Below are positions 1-12,772 of a stretch of DNA of 64,000 bases, in pieces. Location of the stretch: NCBI GenBank assembly GCA_021442155.1, contig CM038214.1, positions 51,590,703 to 51,654,702 on the forward strand, written 5' to 3'. Both the position numbers and the translations under genes were made by a program. The stretch comes from Cymbidium sinense. Taxonomy: Eukaryota; Streptophyta; Magnoliopsida; Asparagales; Orchidaceae. How positions within the stretch are numbered: position 1 is the first letter of the stretch; every line of letters begins with the position of its first letter. Below the pieces are notes generated by a model. It made no database searches and had not been told where the DNA came from. It saw nothing but the letters and a program-made list of their open reading frames with translations.

Positions 1-789
1 CCTAAACCCTAAAACACAAAACCCTAAAACTCTAAAACCCTAAACCCTAAACACTAAACCCTAAACCCTAAAAACCTAAAAAACTAATCCTAAACTAAAT
101 AAAACCTAAAATTAAAATAAATAAAAGAACCTAAACCTAAATAAAATAAAATAAAATAAAATAAAATAAAAATCTAAACTAAAACATAAACCTAAACCTA
201 AAAATTAAATAAAATAAAAGAATAAAAAACTAAAATAAAATAAATAGAAACCTAATCTAAATAAAAAAAATAAAATAAACTTAAGAATTAAAAACCATAA
301 TAAAATATAAACTAAACGTAAATTAAAATAAAATAAACCTAAAATTAAATAAATAAAAATTAAATAAAAACTTAAACCTAAAAAAATCAACTTAAAAGTA
401 AAACTTAAAAATAAATAAAAAAACCTAAACCCTAAAATAAAAAAAATAAACCTAAAATAAAAATAAAATAAACCTAAACCTAAACTAAAATTAACTAAAC
501 CTAAACAAAAAAATAAAATAACTATAAATGCTAAATACTAAACTATAAACCTTAAACCCTAAACCCTAAAACCTAAACCTACAACCCTAAAGATATAACC
601 CTAAACCCTAAACACTAAACCCTAACCCTAAACCCTAAACTCTAAAAGCATAAACCCTAAACCCCTAAACTTTAATACTAAACCCTAAACACTAAATCCC
701 AAACCATAAACCTAAACCTAAAGTAATTAAATAAATTAAAAAATAAACATAAACCCTAACACTTAATAAACCTAAACCTAAATCATAAG

Positions 790-1250
790 AATGGGCAGAA
801 CCTTGACTAGAACATCACTACCAACCGTGCTCAATGTAGACCGACGGTGGAGGCAAAGGCCGGTGCTAGTTATCATAGTGGTGGTGGGGATCTAGAGATG
901 TTGGTGGATATGGAGGTGGTGGTGAGCAAGGGTGGTTATGTATGTGGGAGGAAAAAAGGTTACCTGGTGGTGGTGAGAGGGAGAGATCGGGATATGGTGG
1001 ATCCTGCTACTCGAGAGGACAGGGTGGTTCTTATGGGAACTAGAGAAACTAAAGAACGCCCGATCCGATCTGTTGCCTATGGAACTATGTCTTTACAGTT
1101 GAGGCAGTTCTAATTTTCTAGGGTTTTTGATTTGCTCTATGCGTGCTCATTTTTGATTTATGTCATCACTTGTGTCTTAGAAAACTTGGTGTGCTACTTG
1201 CTTGATGAAATCAAAAAGAATAAATGTTGAATATGAATTTCTTCTTGTTA
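790..1250 (+). pseudogene. Glycine-rich RNA-binding protein relic, copy 1
   Basis: Decayed 3' part of a plant GR-RBP (GRP7/GRP8-like) gene. In + frame from 793 the end of the RRM reads GQNLD, stop, NITTNRAQCR, which matches the family motif at the RRM C-terminus, where the protein contacts RNA. The frame then breaks. Downstream pieces of the glycine-rich domain are visible (Gly, Tyr, Ser and Arg codons, about 870-1,050). A likely former 3' UTR follows to about 1,250 and is shared with copy 3 (GGGTTTTTGATTT and TGTGCTACTTGCTTGATGAAAT blocks). The RNP motifs and the 5' part of the gene are absent. Telomere-like repeat abuts both ends. The open frame 847-1,113 is out of the gene's frame and is not a protein. 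Family assignment is by recall of the motif and was not searched. Confidence 0.8.
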
Positions 1251-1728
1251 AAAAAACCAAAAACCCTAGACACTAAACTAAAACCTAAACCTTAAACTAA
1301 AAAGAAACCTAAACCTAAAATAAAAAGAAAATAAAGCTAAACCTACACAACAATAAACTAAACTAAAATAAATAAAACATAAACGTAAACCTAAAATAAA
1401 CTAAACCTAAACCAAAACTCAATAAAATAAAATAAACTAAAAATAAACCTAAACCTAAACTAAAAAATAAAACTTAAACCTAAAAAAAAATAAATAGAAA
1501 CATAAACCTAAACCTAAAAAATAAAAATAAAAAAACCTAAACCTAAAAATAAAACTAAACTAAAAAAAAATAAACATAAACTTAAACCTAGAGACAAAAA
1601 ATAATCTAAAATAAAAACATAAACGAAATTAAATAAACATACAATAAATAAACTAAACTAGATAAAAATAAAAATAAACCTAAAATAAATAAATAAATAA
1701 ATAAATAATAAACTAAATAAACATAAAC

Positions 1729-1748
1729 TTACCAGTTTACTTAATTTA
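1729..1748 (+). repeat. Array boundary box
   Basis: CTTACCAGTTTACTTAATTT closes an A-rich block. A T-rich and A-run spacer and a fresh CCCTAAA block follow. Confidence 0.7.
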
Positions 1749-2754
1749 TTTTTTTAAAAAAACACCTTTAAGCACTAAACCCTAAACCCTAAACCCTAAA
1801 ATTAACCCTAAACCCTAAACTCTAAACTTACAGCCCTAAACCCTAAAAAATTAAGAAACCTTATACCCCAAACCCTAAGTCCTAAACCTTAAAAAAAATA
1901 AAAAAAACTCTAACCCTAAACCTTAAATCCTAAAACTAACCCTAAACCCTAAACCCTAAAACTAACCCTAAACCATAAACCCTAAACCCAAACCCAAAAC
2001 CCTAAACCCTAAACCCTAAACCCTAAACCCCAAACCCTAAACCCTAAACCCTAAACCCTAAAACCTAAAACCAAAAAATATAAACCTAAACTAAATAAAA
2101 CCTAAAATAAAATAAATAAAAAAACCTAAACCTAATAATAAAATAAAATAAAATAAAAACATAAACTAAAACCTAAACCTAAACGTAAACATAACCTAAA
2201 CCTAAAAATAAAATAAAATTAAAAAAAATAAAACTAAACTAAAATAAATAAAAAACCTAAACAAAACTAAACAAAATAAATAAAAGTAAAATAAAAACTA
2301 AATAAAATCAAACCCAAACATAAAAATAAAATAAACCTAAAATAAAATAAAACTAAACTAAATAAAAAAACTAAACCTAAAAAAATAAACCTAAAATAAA
2401 ACCTAAAAGAAATAAAAATTAAACCTAAACCTTAAAATAAAAAAACCTAACCTAAAATAAATAAAATAAAATAAACTTAAACCTAAACTAAAATAAACAT
2501 AAACCTAAACCCTAAACTAAAATAAACATAAACCTAAATTAAAAAATAAAACCTAAAAAATAAAGATAAAATAAAACCTAAAACCTAAACCTAAAAAAAT
2601 AATAAAACTAAACCTAAACTTAAACATAAAAAATAAAACCTAAACTTAAAAAATAAAATAAAAAATAAAACTAAATAAACCTAAAAAAAATCAAAATTAT
2701 ACCTAAATAAAAATAATAAATAAAATAAATAAAAATAAACTAAATAAACCTAAA

Positions 2755-2775
2755 CCTACATGTGTACTTTATAAA
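2755..2775 (+). repeat. Array boundary box, diverged
   Basis: CCTACATGTGTACTTTATAA at the same place in the cycle, followed by an A run and CTTAAA/CCCTAAA units. It differs from the consensus at several bases. Confidence 0.5.
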
Positions 2776-4020
2776 AAAAAAACCTTAAAATTAACCTTAA
2801 ACTCTAAAATCTAAAATTATAACCCTAAACCCTAAACCTAAAACCCAAAACCTTAAACCCTAAGATCTGAACACTAAACCCTAAACCCTAAACCTAAAAT
2901 AAACTAAACCCTAAATCACACTAAACCCCTAAACCCTAAACTCTAAATTAACCCTATACCCTAAACCCTAAAACCTTAAACCTTAAACCCAAAAGCCTAA
3001 ACCCTAAACCCTAAACCCAAAACCCTAAACTAACCCTAAACCCTAAGCTAACCCTAAACCATAAATCCTAAACCCTAAACCCTAACCAATAAACCCTAAA
3101 CACTCTAAACCCTAAACTTAACTCTCCTAAACCATAAAACTATAAAATCTTAAACCCTAAACCCTAAACCATAAACTAAACCTAAACCCTAAACCTAAAC
3201 TTTAAACCCTAAAACCTAAAAACTTAAAACCTAAACCTAAACTAAATAAAACCTAAAATAAAATTAATGAGAAAACCTAACTTTAAAAAAATAAAATAAA
3301 AATATAAACCTAAACCTAATAGTAAAATAAAATAAATAAATAAAATAAACTAAATAAATAAAAAACATAAACTAAACTAAAAAATAAAATAAACCTAAGA
3401 ATATAAACCTAATCAAAATAAAACTAAACATAAAATAAAATAACATTAACCTAAAATAAAATAAAACTAAATGAAAACCTAAACCTAAAAAATAAAACTA
3501 AAATAAATTACAAATATAACCTAAACCATAAACTAAAAAACACTTAAACCTAAAAGAAAAAATTAAAAAAACCTAAACTTAAACTAAAGTAAACTAAACT
3601 AAAATAAATAAAACCTAATCTTAAACATAAAATAAACAAAAGCTAAACCAAAACCTAAACCTAATCCCTAAACTAAATAAAATAAAATAAACTAAAATAA
3701 ACCTAAACTTAAACAAAATATAAAACCTAAAATAAACCAAAAAAAATAAAACCTAAAACCTAAATGTAAAAAACTAAAATAAAACCTCCATAAAATAAAA
3801 AAATAAAAAATAAAACCTAAACCCAAAAAAATAAAATAATGATAAAACTTAACTAAAAAATAAACCTAAACCTAAAAAATAAACTAAAATAAAACCTAAA
3901 ATAAATAAACCTAAAATAAATAAAATAAACTAAATACAAATAAAAAATAATCCTAAATAAAAAAAATAAAGTAAACTAAAATAAATAAAAAATAAATTAA
4001 ATATACTAAATAAACCTAAG

Positions 4021-4040
4021 CCTACAGGTTGACTTAATTT
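4021..4040 (+). repeat. Array boundary box
   Basis: CCTACAGGTTGACTTAATTT between an A-rich block and the CCCTAAA block that leads to GR-RBP relic copy 2. Confidence 0.65.
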
Positions 4041-4375
4041 TTAAAAAACTTAAATCCTAAATCCAATATCCTAAACTTAACCCTAAACCCACAACCCTAA
4101 ACCCTAAATCCTAAACCCTGAAAAACCCTAAATCCTAAACCCTAAAAAACCTTAAACCCTAAACCCTAAATATTAAAATAATAAAGCATAAAACCCTAAG
4201 CCCTAAACCTTAAATCCTAAACCCCAAATCCTAAACCCTAACCCTAAACCCTAAACCCTAAACCCAAAACCCTAAACCCCAAACCCTAAAGCCCAAACCC
4301 TAAACTTAAACATAAAGTAACTAAATAAATTAAAAATTAAACCTAATAAACCTAAACGTAAACCTAAACCCTAAG

Positions 4376-4605
4376 AATAAGAAGAACCTTGATAAAAAAA
4401 CATCCGGCATTCAAGATGCTGGATATGAGGTCACCTGGTGGGCTTGTGGTTATCAAGATGGGAGCGATGAAGGTTACATTCGGTGGTGGAGAGAAGGGAG
4501 AGATCTGGGATATGATGGTGGATCCCGCCACTCGAGTAAGGTGGTCCTCAAACCGGTGAATCAAGAATGGTTCATCCGATCAACTACTTATGGAACTGTG
4601 TCTTT
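4376..4605 (+). pseudogene. Glycine-rich RNA-binding protein relic, copy 2 (shortest)
   Basis: Same capture as the copies at 790 and 19,096, and it begins at the same point (AAT.AGAAGAACCTTGA after CCCTAAG). It is the most diverged. The RRM end is reduced to a NLD-like trace, and the glycine-rich part survives as GYDGGSRHSS-like residues around 4,510-4,540. It stops at TATGGAACTGTGTCTTTA, where it runs straight into AAACCCTAAACCC. The 3' UTR present in the other two copies is therefore missing. The junction could have used the shared TTTAAA/CTAAA-like bases. The minus open frame at 4,364-4,564 is a shadow. Confidence 0.7.
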
Positions 4606-5532
4606 AAACCCTAAACCCTAAACCCTAAACCCAAACCATAACCTTAACCATAAACCCTAAACCCTAAAACCCTAAACCATAAATCCTAAATCCTAAACCC
4701 TAAACCCTAAACCCCAAACTCTACACCTAGAACCCTAAACCCTAAACCCTAAAAACCTAAAACCTAAACCTACACTAAATAAAACCTAAAATAAAATAAA
4801 TAAAAAACCTAAACAAAATAAAGTAAAATAAAAGATAAAGTAAAACCTAAACCTAAAATATAAAATAAAATACAAAGTAAAACTAGACTAAAATAAATAA
4901 AATAAATAAAAGCTAAACTAAATTAAAAAATAAAAAACTTAAATAAAATAAAACTAAACCTAAAATAAACATAAAATAAACCTAAAAAAATAAATAAAAA
5001 CTAAATGAAAACCTAAACCTAAAAAATAAACCAAAATATTGAACCAAAAATAAATAAAAAATAAAAGCTAAACCCTAAACTAAAAAAACCTAAATCTAAA
5101 ATAAAAATAAAATAAACCTAAACCTAAAAAAAAAGAAAGCTAAACTGAAATAAACTAAATCTAAACCTAAACCACAAATAAACTAAATAAAATAAAATAA
5201 ACTAAAACCTAAACAAAAAAATAAAACCTAAAAATAAACCTAAAATAAAAACCTAAAACTTAAACCTAAGAAAATATTATAAAAACTGAAACCTAAACCA
5301 AAAAAATAAAAAAATAAACCTAAACCTAAAAAAATAAATAAAATAAAACTAAACTAAGAAAACCTAAACCTATAAAATAAACTAAAATAAAATGCCTAAA
5401 TAAAAAATAAATAAACCTAAAATAAGTAAACTAAACTAAATTAAAATAAAAATAAACCTAAATAAAAATTTAAAACAAAAAATAAACTAATAAAAATAAA
5501 AAAATAAACTTAATAAACTAAATAAACCTAAA

Positions 5533-5552
5533 CCTACCAGTTTACATAATTT
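5533..5552 (+). repeat. Array boundary box
   Basis: CCTACCAGTTTACATAATTT, the subtype with ACATAAT. The same subtype appears at 8,795 and 12,753, which suggests duplication of larger units. Confidence 0.7.
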
Positions 5553-7730
5553 AAAAAAATAAAAAAAATAAAAAAATAAAAGAAATTTAAAAAAAAAACC
5601 GTAACCCTAAAACTAACCCTACACCCTAAACCCTAAACACTAATCCTAAACCCTAAACCTTAAAATCCTAACCCTAAACCCTAAACCCTAAAACCTACAA
5701 CCCTAAACCTTAAACCCTAAACCCTAAACCCTAAACCCTAAATAAACCATAAACTAAAAACCTTTGTTTACATTTTAAAAAATTAAAAATAAAATTATAA
5801 GAAAATCCTAAATAAACCTAACCCTAAAACTAACCCTACACCATAAACCCTAACTACAAAAAACTAAACCCTAAACTAAACTAAAACCAAACTAAACCTA
5901 AACTTAAACCTAAATGCTAAACCTAAAACTACAACCCTAAACCTTAAACCTAAACTAAACCTAAACCCAAACTAAAACTAAACTATAAACCATAAACCTT
6001 AAACCCTAAAAACCTAAAAACCTAAACCTAAACAAAATAAAACATAAAAATAAAATAAATAGCAGAACCTAAACCTAAAAAAAATAGAAAAAGAAAATCA
6101 AATAAAAACCTCAACTAAAAACTAAACTTAAACCTAAACCTACACCCTAAACCCTAAGTTCTAAACGCAAAACCCTAAACCTTAAACCCTAAAACTAACC
6201 CTAAACCCTAAACCCTAAATAGTAAACCCTATGCCCTAAACCTTGAACCCTAAAACCTAAACCGTAAACCCTAAACCCTAAACCCTAAACCTAACCCTAA
6301 ACCTAAAACCATAAACTCTACACCCTAAAACCATAAAGCCTAAACTCTAAACTGACTCTAAACTAAACCCTAAAACCTAAAATCCCTAAACCCTAAACCC
6401 TAAACCTTAACCCTAAACCCTAAACCTAAACATAAACCTAAACCCTAAACTCTAAATCCTAAACACAAAACTCTAAACCCTAAATCATAAAATTAACTCT
6501 AAACCTGCTATAAACCTAAACTTAAACCTAAACTCCTAAACCCTAAACTATAATCATAAACCTTAAATAATGTAAACCCTAAAACTTAAAACCTAAACTC
6601 CTAAACTTAAATACTAATCAAACCTAAACTTAACCTTTACACCTTAAAACTATAAACCTAAACTCTAAAATTTTAAACTAAACTATAAAACTAAAATTTA
6701 AACCTAAACTAAACCCAACCCAAACCATAAACCTTAAAACCTAAAAACCCTAAACCCTAAACCCTAACTCCTTAACCTAAGACTAACCCTAAACCCTAAA
6801 CCTTAAACCCTAAACACTAAACATAAAATTTTAAGCACTAAACCATAAACCCTAACCCTAAATCCTAAACCCAAAACCCTAAACCCTAAATTCCTAAACC
6901 TTAAACCCTAAACCCTAAACTCTAAACCCTAAAAACCTAAACCTAAATTAAATAAAACATAAAAATAAAATAAATAAATAAACCTAAACCTAAATAAAAT
7001 AAAATAATAAAATAAATAAAACCTAAACTAAAACCTTAACCTAAACTTAAAAATAAAATAAAATAAAAAATTAAAATAAATCAAACCTAAACTAAACATG
7101 AAATAAAATAAACATAAGAATGAAAATCTAAATAAAAAATGTAAAATAAAAAAATTAACCTAAAATAAAATAAAATAAAAATTAAATAAAAAACTAAACC
7201 TAAAAAATAAACCCAAAAATAGAACATAAAAAATAAATGAAAAATAAAACCTAAACCTTAAACTAAAATAAAATCTAAACCTAAATAAAAATAAAATAAA
7301 CCTAAACCTAAACTAAAATACACTAAACTAAAATAAATGAAACCTTAAAGCTAAACCAAAAATAAACTAAATCTAAACCTAAACCTAAACTAAATAAAGT
7401 AAAATAAATGAAAAATAAACCTAAACTTAAACTAAAAAATAAAACCTAAAATAAAACCTAAAACTTAAACCTAAAAAAAATAATAAAAAAACCTAAACCT
7501 AAACCTAAAAATAAATAAAGAAAACCTAAACCTTAAAAAAAATAAATATAAAACTAAACTAAGAAATAAACCTAAACCTAAACCTAAACCTAAAAAATAA
7601 AAATAAAAACAAAAAGCCAAAACTAAAATAAATAAACCTATAATAAATTAACTAAACTAAACAAAAAATATAAAATAAAATAAACTAAAATAAATAAATT
7701 AATTAATTAAATTAACTAAATAAACCTAAA

Positions 7731-7748
7731 CCTACGCTTTAATGTAAA
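7731..7748 (+). repeat. Array boundary box, shortened
   Basis: CCTACGCTTTAATGTAAA. The centre of the box is deleted, but the flanks (AAATAAACCTAAA before, A-run after) are conserved. Confidence 0.5.
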
Positions 7749-8794
7749 AATAAAAATAATAAAAATAAAAAAAAAATAAAACAAACCCTAACCATAAACC
7801 CTAAACCCTTAAACTAACTCATGCCCTAAATCTACAAACCTAAACCCTAAACCTTAAAACCCTAAACATTAAACCCTAAAAAAACTAAATCCTAAACCAT
7901 AAACCCTAAACCCAAAATTCCTAAACCATAAACCCGAAATCCAAAACTCTAAACCCTTAATCCCAAACCCTAAACCTTAAACCCAAGACTAACCTTAAAC
8001 CCTAAACCCTAAACCTTAAGAACCTAAAAACATAAACATAAACTAAAAAAAACGTAAAAATAAAATAAATAAAAAACCTAAACCAAAATATAAAATAAAA
8101 AGATAAACTAAAACCTAAACCTAAAATATAAAATAAAATAAAAAGTAAAAACTAGACTAAAACAAAATAAATAAAAAACTAAACTAAATTAAAAAAATAA
8201 AAATACTTAAATAAAATAAAACTAAACCTAAACAAACATAAAATAAACCTAAAATAAAATAAAATAAAAACTAAATGAAAACCTAAACCTAAAAAATAAA
8301 CCAAAAAATTGAACCTAAAATAAAATAAAATATAAAAGCTAAACCCTAAACTAAAAAAAACCTAAACCTAAAATAAAATTAAACCTAAAGCTAAACCTAA
8401 AAAAAAAGAAAGCTAAACTTTAATAAACAAAACCTAAAAAAAAACTAAATAAAATAAAATAAACTAAAATAAACTTAAACCTAAACAAAAAAATAAAACC
8501 TAAAAATAAACCTAAAATAAATACCTAAAACTTAAACCTAAAAAAATAAAATAAAAACCTAAACCTAAACCAAAAAATAAAAAATAAATTTAAATGTAAA
8601 AATAAAATAAACTAAAACTAAACTAAAAAAACCTAAACCTAAACCTAAACCTATAAAATAAACTAAAATAAAATGCCTAAACAAAAATAAATAAACCTAA
8701 AATAAGTAAAATAAACTAAATAAAAACAAAAATAAACATAAATAAAAATTAAAAATAAATAAAAAATAAACTTAAGAAACTAAATAAACCTAAA

Positions 8795-8814
8795 CTTATC
8801 AGTTTACATAATTT
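8795..8814 (+). repeat. Array boundary box
   Basis: CTTATCAGTTTACATAATTT, ACATAAT subtype. A second box of the ACATTTT type follows only about 200 bp later at 8,994-9,011. Confidence 0.65.
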
Positions 8815-8993
8815 AAAAAAATAAAAAAATAAAAAAAATAAAAGAAATAAAAAAAAAACTCTAAAATGCCTAAACCTTAAAAGTAACCATACACCCTAAA
8901 CCCTAATCACTAATCCTAAATCCTAAAGCTTAAAACCATAACCTTAAGCATCAAACCCTAAGCCCTAAATCGTAAACCATAAACCAACCTAAA

Positions 8994-9011
8994 CCTACTA
9001 GTTTACATTTT
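8994..9011 (+). repeat. Array boundary box, second of a close pair
   Basis: CCTACTAGTTTACATTTT. The close pair (8,795 and 8,994) recurs as 12,753 and 12,976, so a segment of at least 200 bp was copied with both boxes. Confidence 0.6.
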
Positions 9012-11739
9012 TTAAAAAACTTAAAATATTAAAAAATTATAAAAATTATAAAAAAAAAATCCTAACCCTAAACCCTACCCTTAAAACTAACTCTACACCA
9101 TAAACCCTAACCCCATTAACCCTAAACCCTAATAGCTAAAACCCTAAACCCTAAAATCCTAAACCCTAAACATTAAACCCTAAATCCTACAACCCTAACC
9201 GAAACCCCAAAGCCTAAACCCAAAACCCAAAACTGTAAATCATAAACCATAAACCCTAATAACCTAAACCTAAACTAAATAAAACTTAAAAATAAAATAA
9301 ATAGCAGAACCTAAACCTTAATAAAATAGAAAAAGTAAATAAAATAAAAACCTCAACTAAAAACTAAACTTAAACCTAAACCTAAACATAATCCCAAACC
9401 CTAAACCCTAAGTCCTAAACACAAAACCCTAAACCCCAAACCTTCAAACTAACCCTAAACCCTAAACCCTAAACCTTAAACCTAAACCTAAACACTAAAC
9501 TTAAACCTTAAACCCTAAACACTAAACCTATGCTAAACTAAACCTAAAGTTAAACCCTAAACTTAAACCCTAAACCTAAACTAAAACCTAAACTTACACC
9601 TAAAATAAAACCTAAACTTAAACCCTAAACCCTAAACCCTAAACCAAAACTAATCTAAACTATAAACTTAAACCATAACCCTAAATGTAAACTAAACCCT
9701 AAACCTACAAACTTAAACCTAAACCTAAACTCAAACTCCTAAGCCTAGATAAATCATAAACTAACCTAAACCTAAACTTTTTTTAAAACATAAAAAATTA
9801 TAAATTATAAAAATAACCTAAACTAACCTACCATAAACCCTAACCCAAAACCCTAAACTAAACTCTAAACACTAAACCTAAAACCTAAACTAAAATCCTA
9901 AACCAAAAAATCCTAAACCTAAACTAAACTAAACACCAAATAAACCAAAACATAAAACTATAAACAGTAAATCATAAACTCTAAACCCTAAAAACCTAAA
10001 AACCTAAACCTAAACTAAATAAAACTTAAAAATAAAATAAATTGCAGAACCTAAACCTTAATAAAATAGAAAAAGAAAATAAAATAAAAATCTCAATTAA
10101 AAACTAAACTTAAACCTAAACCTAAACCTAAACCTAAACCCTAAACCCTAAGTCCTAAACACAAAACCCTAAACCCTAAACCCTAAAACTAACCCTAAAC
10201 TCTAAACCTTAAACCCTAAACCCTAAACCCTAAACCCTAAACCCTAAACCTAAAACCCTAAACACTAAACCCAATTCCCTAAACCTTAAACCCTAAAGCC
10301 TAAACCCTAAACCCTAAACCCTAAACCCTAAACCCTAACCCTAACCCTAAACCTGAAACCCTAAACTCTACACCCCTAAAACCATAAACCCTAAACTCTA
10401 AACTGACCCTAAACCCCTAAACCCTAAAACTTAAAATCCCTAAACCCTAAACCCTAAACCCTAACCCTAAACCCTAAACTTAAACCTAAACTTAAACCCT
10501 AAACCCTAAATCCTAAACATAAAACTCTAAACCCTAAACCCTAAAACTAACCCTAAACCCTAAGCCATAAACCTTAAACCCTAAACCCTAAACCCCAAAC
10601 CCTAAACCTTAAATCATAACTATAACCCAAAACCCAAATCCCTTAACCCTACACCCTAAAACCATAAACCCTAAACTCTAAATTGACCATAAACCCAAAA
10701 CCATAAAACCTAAAATCCCTAAACCCTAAACCCTAAACCTAAATCCTAAATCTTAAAACCTAAAAACCCTAAACCCTAAACCCTAACTCCTTATCCTAAG
10801 ACTAACCTAAAGCATAAGCTAACCCTAAACCCTAAATCTTAAACCCTAAACACTAAACACAAAATCCTAATCCCTAAACCCTAAACCCAAAAACCCTAAA
10901 CCCTAAATTCTTAAACCTTAAACCCTAAACCCTAAACTCTAAATCCTAAAAACTAAACCTAAATTAAATAAAACATAAAAATAAAATAAATAAATAATCC
11001 TAAACCTAAATAAAATAAAATAAAATAAAATAAAATAAAAACCTAAACTAAAATCATAACATAAACTTAAAAATAAAATAAAATAAAAAAATTTAAAATA
11101 AACTAAATTAAAATAAATAAAAACTTAAACTAAACATAAAATAAAATAAACCTAAGAATAAAAAATCTAAATAAAATAAAAATAAAATGGAAAATAAAAA
11201 AGATTATCCTAAAATAAAATAAAATAAAATCTAAATAAAAATTCTAAACCTAAAATATAAACCAAAAAATATAACCTAAAAATAAATGAAAAATAAAACC
11301 TGAACCATAAACTAAAATAAAATCTAAACCTAAATAAAAATAAAATAAACTTAAACTAAAATAAATAAAACCCTAAAGCTAAACCAAAAATAAACTAAAT
11401 ATAAACCTAAACCTAAACTAAATAAAATAAAATAAACTAGAACTAAAAAAAAGAACCTAAAATAAAAACCTAAAACCTAAACCTAAAAATTAAGATAAAA
11501 ACCTAAACATAAACCTAAAAATAAAAAGAAAACCTAAACCTAAAAAAAAATAATAATAAAACTAAACTAAGAAATAAACCTAAACCTAAAACTAAACCTA
11601 AACCTAAAAAATAAATAAAAATAAAAAGCTTAAACTAAAATAAATAAACCTATAATAAATTAACTAAACTAAATAAAAAAGTAAAAAATAAAATAAACTA
11701 AAATAAATTAATAAAATAAATAAACTAAATTAACCTAAA

Positions 11740-11760
11740 CCTACCAGTTTACTTAATGTA
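11740..11760 (+). repeat. Array boundary box
   Basis: CCTACCAGTTTACTTAATGT, the ACTTAATGT subtype, shared with 14,955 and 16,461. Confidence 0.7.
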
Positions 11761-12752
11761 AAAAAATAAAAAAAATCTTAACCCTAAACCCTAAACCCTT
11801 AAACTAACCCAATAGCCGAAATCTTCAAACTTAAACCGTAAATGCTAAACCCTAAAACCCTAAATACTTAACCATAAACCCTATACCCCAAACCCTAAAC
11901 CCAGAACTCTAAACCCTAAATCCTAGACTAACCTTAAACCCTAAACCCTAAACCCTTAAAAGCTAAAAACTTAAACCTAAACTAAATAAAACCTAAAAAT
12001 AAAATAAATAAAAAACCTAAACCAAAATAAAGTTAAATAAAAAGATAAACTAAAACATAAACCTAAAATATAAAATAAAATAAAATGTAAAAATTAGACT
12101 AAAAATATAAATAAAAAGCTAAACTAAATTAAATAAAAAATAAAAAAACTTAAATAAAATAAAAACTAAACCTAAAATAAATGTAAAATAAACTTAAAAT
12201 AAAATAAAATAAAAACTAAATAAAAACCTAAACCTAAAAATAAACCAAAAATTTGAACCTAAAATAAATTAAAAATAAAAGCTAAACCCTAAACTAAAAA
12301 AAACCTAAACCTAAAATAAAAATAAAATAAACCTAAACCTAAAAAAATGAAAGCTAAACTGAACTAAACAAAACCTAAACCTAAACCTAAAATAAACTAA
12401 ATAAAATAAAATAAACTAAAAATAAACTTAAACCTAAACAAAAAAATAAAACTTAAAATAAACCTAAAATAAAAACCTAAAACTTAAACCTAAAAAAAAT
12501 ATAATAAAAACCTAAACCTAAACCAAAAAATAAAAAATAAAACCTAAACCTAAAAAATAAAATAAAAATAAAACTAAACTAATAAAAACCTAAACCTAAA
12601 CCTAAACCTATAAAATAAATTAAAAAAAATTGCCTAAACAAAAATAAATAAACCTAAAATAAGAAAAGTAAACTAAATAAAAATAAAAATAAACCTAAAT
12701 AAAAATTAAAAATAAATAAAAATTAAACTTAGTTGACTAAATAAACCTAAAC

Positions 12753-12772
12753 CTACCAGTTTACATAATTTA
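12753..12772 (+). repeat. Array boundary box
   Basis: CCTACCAGTTTACATAATTT, identical over its core to the box at 5,533. The paired second box is at 12,976-12,990 (CCTACTAGTTTAAAT). Confidence 0.7.

Noticed and set aside
205..390. 61-residue Leu/Phe/Ile/Tyr-rich minus frame as a membrane protein
   Set aside because: It is the reverse reading of AAATAAA/CCTAAA repeats and has no conserved start or context.
1..780. A functional left telomere
   Set aside because: The orientation fits, but the units are heavily decayed, interrupted by A-rich blocks and followed by gene relics, and the same array returns at 63,895.
847..1113. 88-residue plus frame as a gene
   Set aside because: It overlaps GR-RBP relic copy 1 but in the wrong frame, and the real frame carries the family motifs.
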